From positions 1 to 64,000 of the forward strand of contig JASAMV010006767.1 of the NCBI GenBank assembly GCA_030248065.1: a stretch of DNA of 64,000 bases, written 5' to 3'. The notes under the pieces were generated by a model. The model worked only from the letters and a program-made list of their open reading frames with translations. It was not told the origin of the DNA and searched no databases. The DNA comes from Rhynchonema sp. JSB1_4 (taxonomy: Eukaryota > Nematoda > Chromadorea > Monhysterida > Xyalidae). Made by a program: the position numbers and the translations under genes. Below are positions 1 through 11,380 of this stretch, in pieces; within the stretch, counting starts at the first letter, position 1; each line of letters opens with the position of its first letter.

Positions 1-1980
1 GAAGGGATAGCAATCTATTATTTCCACAAAAAAATGCAGGAAGTCCATGTCAACCAAGCAATTCGTCTCAATTTTCAAGCCGTGATGCTATTATGTGCGA
101 CTGCATTGCTGCGCCAGAGCGAAAGGGCGGGTGGAGACTAAGGCCAGGCCACAGCTGAACAAATTGTAGCTAAGGCACCTTCTAGACTAAGCTTATTGGA
201 GTGGATAAAATTTGTGTCCCCTCCGGATGAATAGCCTTGACGCGATGTTTACTGTGTGTGTGCAACACTCACTCACTATTTATCTGTTAACGCGGGATAA
301 ACTTCCCTTGTGTGTCGTAAAGATCTGTGGCGGGGTAAAACCCTCCAGGAAAGCATTGCGCACGGATCATTACGCTGAACCAAGCTGAAGGTACATCTCT
401 TCGTGACACCCGTGAGCCCAGAGAGTCAGGAAAAAAACCATGCAAGGGAGATGGGTCTGATTTAGCACCAGTGAACAAGTACTCATCGTGATTGGTCACA
501 AACAGGCGAAAACAAAATGAGATCAAGTCAAACAAAGCAAGCAGCAGCCTGTGAGCGTCAGTCCTTCAGCAAAAACAGCCAGACCAGTTGTGTGTGTAAG
601 GACCACAACGTTACTATACAACATTCCTGTAAAGGAAACCACGTGGTCTGATGTGAGCAAACCATGACGTCACCACGCTTTAAAAAATGACGACAATTGA
701 TGTCGCACCAAACAACCCACGTGGTTGCAGCTGTTTTGGTGCGATGCCTGCGTACTAAACACGAAGGCATGCACCAAAAACAGAGGAGCACACTACATGT
801 AAGAATAAGACCACGGTTGGACCACGACTTGGCATGGGTAAATTTTGTATGGCCCGTGTTTTCGATGGGCTGGAGCCTTGTGGCACTAATTTCTGCCGGC
901 CCGAACATTCTTCGTTTTGCGCAGGAGAACAACTTCCGCGCTCGCACAAACAAGTGCTACCCCAAAATCCAGGGCATGCAAAATTTGCCAGTGCCACGTC
1001 GTAGTTCTTGCCCGCGCGCCACCAAAGCTTTCGAAAATCCGATGTGATAGAAAATCTGCCCGAACGACAGTCAGATTGATTGGCATCGGCTCCATAACTG
1101 CTGCTGCACAAACAACAACAACATTTCGAAAACAACCAATGCAACTGCATGTATGGATGGCGTGGTTCAAGATGGACGGTGCCCAAACCCAACCCAATGA
1201 TCCCACGGGTGCACAGAACGCGCTCAGGTGATGGAAATTGTCATACTGATAACTCGCACACCAAAAAAAACAACAATGAAGTTTTTGGCAAGTTGAAAAA
1301 GAAACAGCAGTGAGCTTTACAGACGCTGCTTCTTGATCTTGCCAACACAATATGAAAACTGGTTTACAACGCATAGACAGATGGAAGCACTTTGACCTAC
1401 AGTCAACACCACTTAGCTCAACCGGCAGGGTTTCACTTCACTGACACGCAACCCAACAGCTGAAGCCGCGTGAACTGAGGACAGGGTGAACGCACAAGAC
1501 CACAGCTGATTACTACTTCTGGCTGACGAACGCAATCCAACTGCGCAAACGAAACAACGGCTTGCACAAAATGGCTGGTTAATGTCGTCGACGCAATGCA
1601 GTATCAAATCAGTGGCACACGCCAACAGGGGGCTAAAATGGCTATAGTCTCTGTTAAAAATCAGCCCGGGCTATTTTTCTCATAACACTAGCTCTTGAGC
1701 CATTTTGTCGCCCAGTAGAAATTGAGGGATTTTTAACCGTAACAAGACACAAAGTTCCAAAAAACCGCGTGCCTAGCGCGCCAGATGTCCTGCCATTTAC
1801 TGATTTTCACAGCCGAATGACGGGAAACTCAGCGGTGCAAAGGACCAAAGAGTACACCACAGCCCACTCGTACTGTGTGCTCTACATAAATGAATTTTTG
1901 GTGATCTAGACGTTCTTCTATTTGGGCCGGAGTTATTTTGTCGTCCAAACATAGTGGTAATTTCAAGATACGGTCCAAAA
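1..1980. other. No gene recognised
   Basis: Several overlapping open frames occur on both strands around 560-1600, but none has a recognisable domain, splice pattern or signal peptide. The sequence is not obviously repetitive. It may hold intronic or intergenic DNA of a gene outside the window. Confidence 0.5.
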
Positions 1981-1984
1981 GCAA

Positions 1985-2460
1985 TTAGTCCTCAGAAGTA
2001 TAGTTGTAATTTTTCCGAAAAAGTATAACCACTGAAAAAAACCGTTTTTACCGAAAAAACGTTTTTCCCAGATATTTTCCAGGCCAGAAGTTGGTCGGCT
2101 GTTCAAATGGGGGAACATTAAATCTGGTCTAAAATTGCTTCGTGAGGAAAAGACGCTGGATAAGTCGACCAAAACACGCAAAAAAGGTGTTTTTCCGCGA
2201 CTTGTGAAACTGACCTCGCGACTCTCCAAGATTTTTTGGAAAATTTGGAATTTTTTCGAAATTTTCCGATTCTTTCTTTCTTTCTTAATCTTTCCGATTT
2301 TTTCAGTACCCGGAGAAATATCGGTTCGTTATTTTGGCCTGTAGAAAAAACGCTTTTGTTCGTTTTTTATTCAGGAAAAAAACACGATTTTCTTCCACCT
2401 GAAACTTTACTCAAAAGCCGAAAAATCCTCGCGCTTTTCTGCGCCCATCCCTGCTGCATT
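1985..2460. repeat. Repeat of the CCGAAAAAAC / CGTTTTTTCC type
   Basis: Runs of CCGAAAAAACG and TTTTTCC words flank a less repetitive middle. The word style is that of the elements in the MFSD9-like introns, but clean inverted ends could not be placed. The following 2460-3360 shows no gene. Confidence 0.45.
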
Positions 2461-3362
2461 TTGTAGCTGTACAAAAGGATCGGTTTCGGAGAAAAATGGG
2501 AAAGCACCTCTTCAGAGTTGCAATAGTTTCACTCCAACACATTTCAAGAGTTCAAAATCGCGCTTCTTTGCGTCAGATAACTTCGTTTCAATAGGTTTTG
2601 GCCAGTTGAAATTTCATTCCACGTTTTGCGTTTTCAGACGCTTCAAAAGTTGCATACCAGATGAAAATAACTTTTCAAAGCGTGAACAAGGAGTGGATAA
2701 ATCTTGAGTTTCCGGACAAGCCCACCTCCGTTTGAAGCCTTATGTGCGCCACCGCCTCAAATAAACGCAAAAAAGTAGGCACTGCGTTGACGCTCAAAGC
2801 CGGCAACTTTACGCCAACGACATTAGAATACGCCCACAAAATACAATTGCAAAAAAGATAAGTACGGCTGCAAACAGCGAACAGGATTAATACACCCTTT
2901 CAGTCACGGATGAGAAGACAAAATGAAACAATTATAACAGTTTACCCTTCAGTTTATTCATTATTCTGACCGGAAGAATGGTAAAGCAATTGCACAATTT
3001 ACAAACATAAATTATCAGCGTGAACCATGTGTTGCATAAAAAATAATGGACGACTATGTGTGCGTAATAATGCAGCATCACAGAAAATTAAACTTTGGCA
3101 CATTATCACGTTTTGAGCGCATCTCAAGTGAAACGTAAAAACCGAAACATATCCAAAAAATAGTATTTGATCGGTGAATTATCGTCCGATCTGATTTGCA
3201 GCAGGTACCCGTACCTGTCTGCCTACCCTGCATGCTAGCCAAACTGTGCTATCCAAATTGGCCCTGAAATAAATACGAGGAAAAGACAAGTCTGAATTCG
3301 CACACATCACAGCACAGCAACAACAAACAAAAAACGAAACGCATTGATCAGACGGCAGGCAA

Positions 3363-6300
3363 TCACAATTGTCCGGCAACATTTTTGGCATACAATTTGT
3401 GCGTTCGATATGTGAACGTGATGATAATCAGATGACTGACGAGTGATCCGAGGGCACTGAGTGCCACTGGTGATTCACGGTTCACATCGTGCAACACACC
3501 ACCCACCAACGGCGTGACTGCACGCGCGCTCGCTGTCACCGATGCGGCTATGCCGATCAGAAGACCTGCATCGTACAAAAAATACAAAAGTGTCACACTT
3601 GATGATCCGATCGCATCTTCCTTGATCAGTAATGTGACTTTTGTATTATGCATATTTCAAGATTTAGTACTGCTTCCAAGTCCTGATCAGCGTATGTTAC
3701 CTGAGCTTATACTTGCGGGCCGAAAAAAACCGTTTTTTTTTTCGGAAAAAAACGAAAAAAAACCGTTTTTTTCCGAGGCCCGGAAAACTACGTTTTTATT
3801 TTTCCGGAAATTTTTCCAAGTGGCAACTTTTGGAAAAAAATGGTTTTTTCCAAAAATTTCCGAAATATTTTCAAAGGTTGCGAAAGGATGTTATCAAAAC
3901 CAATGTAAATCGGTGCTAAACAGTTCAAAATGAGCACTTTTTAATCTCCAAGTGCATTTTTAGCCTGTTTCAGGCCATTTCCCGACAAAATTTTCTCCAA
4001 AAGAGCCGTTTTTGGACCATGGGTATCCTTAAGTACTGGAAAAATATTTGGAAAAAAACGGTTTTTTCCGAAAAAAACGGTTTTTTAAAATATATTTTGC
4101 GGAAAAATACGCAAGTATACCTGACCTGTCAAAGAACAGGTTACGGATGGGCGACGGCTCTACAATAAACCAAACAGCAAATATCGAAACTATAAAATTC
4201 GAAAAAGTTACATGACCAAGAACCAAGGCAAGACAGAGATCCGCTCACCAGGTTTGCTACCGTAAACGCAAACAGGTAGACGAATTGAATGCTATGAACA
4301 GTTCACTCCAAGCCCACAAAAGATGGGCAAACACCCACCACCATCAAACTGATATTCTTGACAGCCAACAAAACCCAATTGGTAAGTTAGGTACCGGTTT
4401 CGTGCGGTTCACATCTGGCGACAGTGAGATCGAGCGAGAGCACTCGTAGTATGGCAGTGGCCATATTGAATGCCAGCAGTGCGCCAACGTAGACGGTGAG
4501 GGTGGGAGCCAGCCAGAGGGCGATCAGACAACATGACATCAATCCCGTGCAGTGCGACAACACGCGGATACGATCGGTGCTGTACGCGTTGATCAGTGCA
4601 CCAGCGAAGTATGCGCACACGAACGCGGTCAGGCCTGAGACAATTTGGTGTGTTTTTGTTCGTTTTTCTTTGCTTCCATCAGATTGTCCGTCCTGTCCCT
4701 GTTCACTACCGGTGTAGTTTCTGATTTGGCATGTCCTGCCCGCCTATCAACAGGTGTGGGTAGAAGTTACTTGTGTCAAACATCTGTAAACGATATTAGT
4801 TACATAAGGTTACATACAGAAAGGCTGCGGGGTCGGTGTCGCATAGTGAGCATGAGCACCACTGGCGTCGTTGAGAAATCGAAATTTTCCCACACACAGC
4901 CCAATTTTCGAAAAATTTCTCATACCAGGAGGTATAGCTGCAGGTGGAAAAAACGGTTTTTTTCCTAAAAAAACACGAAAAAAACGTTTTTTTTCAGTGA
5001 CATATATTTTTCCGGAAAAATTGCACGTCAGATTTCGAACTTTTCTGAAAAAGTGTCAAAATTATGGGAAACAACCCAGTTTTATTGCGGAAACACACTT
5101 TTTCAAGTGTTTTCCAGCCCTTTTACAGCTTTTATTCGCACTACTATTTTGACCGGTGCCCAAATTTGGCTCGGAAAAATATCGAAAAAAACGTTTTTTT
5201 TCGAAAAAACGGTTTTTCTAGTAAATACATTTTTCCGGAAGAATTGCAACTATACCAGGACAGGAGGGTTTTCCAAACATCCAAAAATTTACCATACCTG
5301 AAAGGGTTTCTGAAAAATGACTTCAAAAATCTTCTAAAGGTGCTTAAAACAAGGTTTTCATGCGGTAGCAAGTGGTTTTTGACATTTTAGGCGAAAAACG
5401 GTCAATTTTGGTTCTTCCCGGGGTCAAAAAGTCATTTCTTCCGGGTGCTTGTTCCAAAAGTGAAAAATTTCCCATACCCCATACTATACTTGCGGGCCGG
5501 AAAAACACCGTTTTTTTCCTAAAAAGGGATGCGAGAGCATTGTGTGACTGTTGTATTTAGCAAATTGTTGAAAAAATTAATTTGGAGTCCTGTCTACGCC
5601 TAAAAAAACACAAAAAAAACGTTTTTTTTCAGTGACATATATTTTTCCGGAAAAATTGCACGTCAGATTTCGAACTTTTCTGAAAAAGTGTCAAAATTAT
5701 GGGAAACAACCCAGTTTTATTGCGGAAACACACTTTTTCAAGTGTTTTCCAGCCCTTTTACAGCTTTTATTCGCACTACTATTTTGACCGGTGCCCAAAT
5801 TTGGCTCGGAAAAATATCGAAAAAAACGTGCTTGTTCCAAAAGTGAAAAATTTCCCATACCCCATACTATACTTGCGGGCCGGAAAAAAACCGTTTTTTT
5901 CGGAAAAAACCGAAAAAAACCCGTTTTTTTTCCGAGGCCCGGAAAAATACGTTTTTATTTTTCCGGAAATTTTTCCAAGTGGCAACTTTTGGAAAAAAAA
6001 CGGTTTTTTTCCAAAAATTTCCGAAATATTTTCAAAGGGGACGAAAGGATGTTGTCAAAACCAATGTAAATCGGTGCTAAACAGTTCAAAATGAGCACTT
6101 TTTAATCTCCAAGTGCATTTTTAGCCTGTTTCAGGCCATTTCCCGACAAAATTTTCTCCAAAAAAGGCGTTTTTGGACCATGGGTATCCTTAAGTACTGG
6201 AAAAATATTTGGAAAAAAACGGTTTTTTTTCCGGAAAAAAACGGTTTTTTTTTTCAAAAATATATTTTGCGGAAAAATACGCAAGTATACCCCATACCAA

Positions 6301-9300
6301 GTAAGCCCCATCCCCACAGACGACACATTCGCCGCTGCACACAATCGTGTTCTCACCTTGCATGCTGGTCAGATATCCAATATGTGATGTTGTGGCCTGA
6401 TATTTCTCCTCCATCAGCCAATTGAAGTTGCTCCGATACAAGAGCACCACCAACGATTGCAGTAGTCGAACGAGCATCAGATCCCATTGACTCCACCAGT
6501 TCACCTGCGGTGGGACCGGACGAAGTTTGGTCATAAATCGTGTGTGATGGACAGAGGCACTTACAAAACGCCAAGCCATCCAATCACTATGTACGTCACC
6601 CACCCACACTGATTTGACACAAACTGAAACAAAATATGGCATATTTCCAGTTTTCTTACATTGCGTACTTCCTCGAAGAATCCCCTTTCGATTTCAGCCA
6701 CGGTCTCCGAATGTTTGTAGTCACCACCAGATCGTTCAGCCGTACTCTTCTCAATCATTGCATCTGCCCCATTCTTGTGCACAATTTCATATTCGTTGTT
6801 GTCCTCTTCAACTTTGAGCTTTCTGGCCGTGGGCGGGGGCGCCGGTCCAGCAACACTAACCAGTTTGGTGTGAATGGGCAGTGAGAGAAATATCGAATAG
6901 ACGAAAATCGCGTTCACGATGAACAGTGATGCGGCGAGCAGAAAGACGGTTGAATAGCCGAATCGATCGGATATGTAGCCGGCCAGCGACGGTGCAAAGA
7001 TGAATGCGGCGTTGCCCATCGAGTTCAGCTGGCCGAATGCGTGCGTTTTCTCTTGTTCGGACGCAAAATCGCACACGATCGAACGGCATTGATTCTGTGT
7101 CTGCTTGAAACATCCCACAATCGACCGCGCGACCAGCACCAGTGGCAGCGAGTGAATGGCTGGAACAGCGCGACAAACTCTGTGCACTTGGCTCACGCAC
7201 GTTACCGTCGGGATTGTGACATTGTATTGCTTTATGCTTGGCTCTAACTACCGTTGCGTTTTAGTAAAAAAAACAAAATTATGAAAAATGACAGAATCAC
7301 CTGCGCAACGGGAAAAATGTGATGGCATTTAGCTCAGTGATGTAGTTGGCCCGAGCAAGAAAGCTAGCTAGCTAGATGGGTACCCCGATTTGGGGGTAAT
7401 GGTCCAAAAGTCACAAAAACAGGGGTATAAAAATTGGTCGAAATTATGCCAAAACACGCCTTAAAATGCGTTTTTGTGCATGTGTGAGAAAATTTGACCA
7501 TTTTGGCCCATAAAATGGTCATTTTGACACTAAATCAACACTTTTTTGACTTGATGACCAAAGCAAATGCGCAGAAGATCTGTCGGACATCTTCAGTCAA
7601 CAATGAGACCACGACAACCGAACGTTGGCAAATAATCAATCAATCAATGACCGGAGCAAGAAAGCTTGCTAACCAGTTTCGGGATATGGATTTGGGAGCA
7701 AGAAAGCTACCTAGCAGTTGGAGGAATTATCACCATACCGCCCCCCCCCCCCCGCCAACTACATCACTGATTCTGCTCACCCACGGCGACGACCAACCTA
7801 GTAAGCCATACCCAGCAGCCGATGCGAGCAACGTCATTAGCAGCGTCAATCGATGGCCGTACTGGTCGCTGAATCCGCCAACAATCGGACTAGCTGAAGC
7901 AGAAACTGCGTAAGCGTAAACTTGTGTCTGTGGATACAGTATGCATGCCAGCCAATCAGTTCAGAGATATGGCCATGGCCAATAATCTGCACATTGATAT
8001 TGTGTGCAGTGTGGTGGCTGGCCAATCGACCCAACATACCCTGGGGGAAGGTTCCGGAGTTACTCGAGATACCCCCAGAGGAAACACAAGGTACCCCTAT
8101 GGTCCGTCAAAAGACGAAAAAACGGCCATTTTTTGCATGCAATTTTACTGCATAATTGGCACAAAAATAAGTATTTTTTGACATTTTGGCCGAAAAATGG
8201 CCCGAAATGACCTTTTTGTGTATTTCCGCGCGGGGGTAGTGGGGTGGGTAGTGTACACTAGTAGCATAGAAGTTTTTTCAGGTGCCAATTTTAAAAAGCG
8301 CATTTTTTGCGTTTCTAGGGGTTTTCGGTCGAAATTTCGGCATTTTTGACCGAAAAAAACGGGCATTTTGAGGGTAACAATGTGGGCGGGTAGGGTACCA
8401 CAGCGGGGCGGGTAGGGCGGTAGGGGATAGGGTATTCAATACCAGAGTGGGGTGGGCCCGGCCCGAACCAAATGCCCAAAATCGCGGCCCGCCCCGGCCC
8501 GATTGCGACTTCTGTTCCTTACCGTATTGTCGGAAATAGAACCCCCCATTAATTGCCCCCCCCATTACTTGAACCCCACCCAAATGGCTCGAAATCAAAA
8601 ATAGAACCCCACCCCAACCTTTACCGCACCATAGATTGGTGGTATGGAAAGGCTATGTTGTTGTGTCAAACGTTGTTCAAGCTTGCGTGCACAGCAGAAC
8701 ACGGCTTTTTAAGCATAATTGACCCTGTTAAAGGTAGAAAACACTCTAAACAGGCCATTTTTAGAGGCATTATTAAAAGTGATTTTTTGTCATCGGGAAA
8801 AATAGAACGCCCCATTAATTGAACCCCACTCAAATGACCCCAGTGAAGACCCACCCCCGGGCGGGACGACGGGTTCTATTTCCGACAATGCGGTACCACT
8901 GGGAACTATAACATAACCAGCATGTCAAATTTCAGGCACAACTTGCACGACCAAAATGTGAAAAATCTAGGTGCAAGTTGCGCCTGACCACCTCAAATTC
9001 TTAGGTGCAATTCTGAAACTTTAGTGTGGCTAGCTTGTGGTCTAATTACCTGCCCGTTGCCCTCTCTCACTGTCTTGCACTTTTGTGCGCAGCAGTGACG
9101 TTTTACTCGAGCAATAAGATCTACTCGAGGTCCTTTTTGGAGGTCAATTGGCCAGAGGTGTTCGCACAGATGAAGCCTGGCACCTCGCCCGTCTGTGAAA
9201 ACAGGCCGAAACGGGTAAAAGTTACTGCTGTTACATTATTTAGGTGCAAATTGCACTCAAAAAGTGTCTAAAACCTGTGCTTGCCAGGGCCATGCGAGAT

Positions 9301-9628
9301 GGCTACATGCAACCCTGACCAACCGACGTGTCCCGCTGCTTCTCCACTGTCCAGCATCGAGATAAAACTGCGATTTGCCACAATCAACAAAAAACGAACC
9401 GAAAAACTGTACGGTGCCATAAACGGACAACACAACACCGGCGACAGATGCGGAGAGTTTGACGGAGTTTCTGAGATATGATGGCAAAACGGTGACGACC
9501 ATGGCCGCGGCACACATGTCCACGAACGCACACAGACAAATGAGACGCAGTCGATGACGACGCCGGTCGATCAACACCGTCATTTTTATGGATCTGCTCA
9601 AATCTGAATCGTTTCGCTTCAGTTGCAT
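3363..9628 (-). CDS. MFSD9-like: MFSD9-like major facilitator superfamily transporter, 6 exons, complete
   Basis: Exons in transcript order are 9628-9400, 7905-7798, 7159-6660, 6504-6357, 4634-4395 and 3565-3363. All junctions are GT-AG, phases agree throughout, and the product is about 475 residues, close to the ~474 of vertebrate MFSD9. Residues 86-95 carry the MFS motif-A loop (GGFSDQYGHR) between helices 2 and 3. The third exon holds VARSIVGCFKQTQNQ and the AGYISDRFGY segment. The fourth contains YRSNFNWLMEEKYQATT, which lines up with the same place in MFSD9. Multiple hydrophobic segments indicate a polytopic membrane protein. The family is an orphan solute carrier group, so the substrate is unknown. 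The start is the first in-frame ATG at 9628; the Met at 9583 is an alternative. Introns 1, 4 and 5 are loaded with repeats. Family assignment rests on recall of MFSD9, not on a search. Confidence 0.88.
3709..4119. mobile_element. TIR element (TATACTTGCGG family), copy 1
   Basis: Starts TATACTTGCGGGCC and ends CGCAAGTATA, with blocks of CCGAAAAAAACCG next to both ends. It lies in intron 5 of the MFSD9-like gene. It is nearly the same as 5869-6289, differing mainly in homopolymer length. Confidence 0.7.
4931..5256. mobile_element. TIR element, diverged GGTATAGCTGC copy
   Basis: GGTATAGCTGCAGG at the left and GCAACTATACC at the right, both flanked by AGGA (possible 4-bp target duplication). The interior shares the TTTTCAAGTGTTTTCCAGC segment with the 5.7 kb and 34.4 kb copies. 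Intron 4 of the MFSD9-like gene. Confidence 0.6.
5584..5868. repeat. Recent local duplication inside the intron
   Basis: 5584-5828 repeats 4966-5195 almost base for base, including ATGGGAAACAACCCAG. It then switches abruptly to a copy of 5447-5500. The identity suggests a recent template switch or segmental duplication. Confidence 0.7.
5869..6289. mobile_element. TIR element (TATACTTGCGG family), copy 2
   Basis: Same ends and interior as 3709-4119, in the same orientation. Lies in intron 4 of the MFSD9-like gene, immediately upstream (in genome order) of exon 4. Confidence 0.7.
7335..7769. mobile_element. hAT-like MITE with AGCAAGAAAGCTAGCTAG units
   Basis: Perfect 16-bp ends CAGTGATGTAGTTGGC / GCCAACTACATCACTG. 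Flanking octamers ATTTAGCT and ATTCTGCT agree at 6 of 8 positions. Iterated AGCAAGAAAGCT units lie on both sides of an A/T-rich core with TTTGACCATTTTGGCCC. Intron 2 of the MFSD9-like gene. Confidence 0.7.
8044..8480. repeat. G/C-rich iterated-unit repeat
   Basis: Units such as GGGTAGGGTACCACAGC and GGGGTGGGTAGTG surround an A/T-rich core with CATTTTTTGC words. Style is that of the iterated-unit elements elsewhere, but no clean terminal repeats were found. Confidence 0.4.
8522..8893. mobile_element. TA-flanked element, CCGTA...TACGG family
   Basis: Begins CCGTATTGTCGGAAATAGAA and ends with its near inverse, with TA on each side. The subterminal units contain AATAGAACCCC and ATTAATTGAACCCC. 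Same family style as 9804, 27993 and 28184. Intron 1 of the MFSD9-like gene. Confidence 0.65.
8930..9275. repeat. AGGTGCAA iterated repeat
   Basis: Repeats of AGGTGCAAGTTGC and its inverse TTGCACC are spread over ~340 bases, ending AAAAAGTGTCTAAAACC. The same words and ending occur at 31965-32065 and, partly, at 29525-29585. Confidence 0.5.
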
Positions 9629-9803
9629 TTGGTGGTTTTTTACTATTGAGAAAATTTTTTCTACGCTTTTTTACCCTCGGGAGACAGAATTCCCATGAAC
9701 GGAATCCCACTCGGATTTGTGATTTCTCTTTCGTTCAACGTTTGGCTCAGGCTTCGATTCAGGCTTGGCTTAGGCCCCAGCCAGGAAGACCTGTGCACAA
9801 TTA

Positions 9804-10638
9804 CCGTAAAAACCTAAATACCGCCCCCCCCGGACTAGAGCCCCCCCGTAATACAGCCCCCCCCCCAGTGGTGTAGCTACCCAGGCGGGGCGGCAACCTA
9901 CTGTACCACCCAAAATGCGGGGCGGCAACCTACCTACTGTACCAGCCGAGCTAGGGGGGGGGGTCATCTGGAAACCGAAATTTTTTATGTCTAAATACTG
10001 AAGAAAATGTGGCCTAAAACACTAATTTCGCGCGCAGCGCGCGATTTTTCGCCTATTTGCAGACAAATATGCTAATTTTATGCAATTTTAAGCCAAAAAT
10101 GAATGTTTTGGGTGAAAAGTTAGGTGGGGCGGCAACCTACCTACTGTACCAGGGGAGGGGCGGCAACCTACCTACTGTACCAGGCGAGGGGCGGCAACCT
10201 ACCTACTGTACCTTGGGGGGGGGGGGACCCCCCCACCCCAGCCACACCATTGGCCCCCCCCAAAAAAGGGGTCAGTGAATTAATAGGGCCCCCCCCGGAA
10301 TAGAGCCCCCCTAACATCCCCTATACATATACAGTAGTGTATTAACGCTTGATAGTGGTGCACAAGTTCATTTACGCACGTTTATTGTTAGTTCAGAGCA
10401 CATAATACACCTCTTATTGACGAATAGACACGAATAAATGCGATTACAAGCGAAAAAACATCCTTTCAATCAAACCCCTTTTTGGGGTTTTTAGGGGTAT
10501 TTCTGGCAACAATTTTTCAGGTTTGGGTCAGTGAATTAATAGAAGCCCCCCCCGGAATAGAGCCCCCGCCCGTAATAGAGCCCCCCAAAATGGGGTCAGT
10601 GAGTTAATAGAGCCCCCCTTCTGTTTAGGTTTTTACGG
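9804..10638. mobile_element. TA-flanked element CCGTAAAAACCTAAAT, hosting a nested element
   Basis: CCGTAAAAACCTAAATA at the left and TTTAGGTTTTTACGG at the right, with TA on both sides. The body has iterated AATAGAGCCCCCC and GGGTCAGTGAATTAATAG units and a unique core near 10330-10510. Another element (9867-10252) has been inserted in its left side. 28184-28605 is a copy in the opposite orientation. Confidence 0.75.
9867..10252. mobile_element. hAT-like iterated-unit element, nested
   Basis: Ends CAGTGGTGTAGCTACCC and CCAGCCACACCATTG. It contains six copies of a ~25-bp unit around GGCGGCAACCTACCTACTG, in the same orientation, on either side of a core with CGCGCGCAGCGCGCG. Flanking sequence is a C run of the host element, so the target duplication cannot be read. 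Confidence 0.7.
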
Positions 10639-11380
10639 TATCATGTTTTAAAGCCTAAAACGAGACCTGAACACAATTAGGATACGGAAGTTTCACGTCA
10701 TTTGCATTGGATTCCGTTTTTGTGAATTCTAGCTCCGCGTGGGCGGGCCTGCCGCCTGCCTTTTTTCTCTTATATATTAACTTATTGTAGGCCGGGAGAC
10801 AGGTCGGGTTTTGAACACAATTAACCTGCTGCTGCGGATCTTTGCTGCGCGATTCATTGTTTGGGGGAAAACTAACGTATAAGCATAAAATAGCCTCTTC
10901 GTCACTAAGCCGGTTTATTACACAAAAGTATTTTTGGCACCGGCACATGTTTCACTACGTCAAGCTTCCAAGTCCAGTGTTGCTATCGAACTTTTACAGT
11001 GTCGCAAAGTCAAGCGCTCTAGTTAATGTCGGCTTGCACAGCGATGTCACACTCAAGCGAGTTTATCAGAGAAGATGATGCTGGGTCAAAATGTCACATA
11101 ATCGTGAAGCAGAAGGTGTTTCTTTGCAGCTTATTCACAAATGACACAGGCAGTGATGGAAAAATCTAAATATTTCGATACTGCGAGCATAAAACAAAAT
11201 TGTGATTCTAAAATAATAAGAATTAAAGTGCAACTACAAACAGGCCAGCAATGAAAACAGGTAAAATCAGCACTATACACAATGTTTCAATTCTGTAAAC
11301 CCCAAGATAAGATAAAGTGCTTGAAAAAGCTTCTTTTTCTGAAGATTGCAATCGTTACAATCACGTGAACATGAATCAAT

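Noticed and set aside
558..1374. Four overlapping ORFs of 104-162 codons
   Set aside because: They overlap on both strands with Cys/Trp/His-rich composition and no recognisable domain; no frame is favoured.
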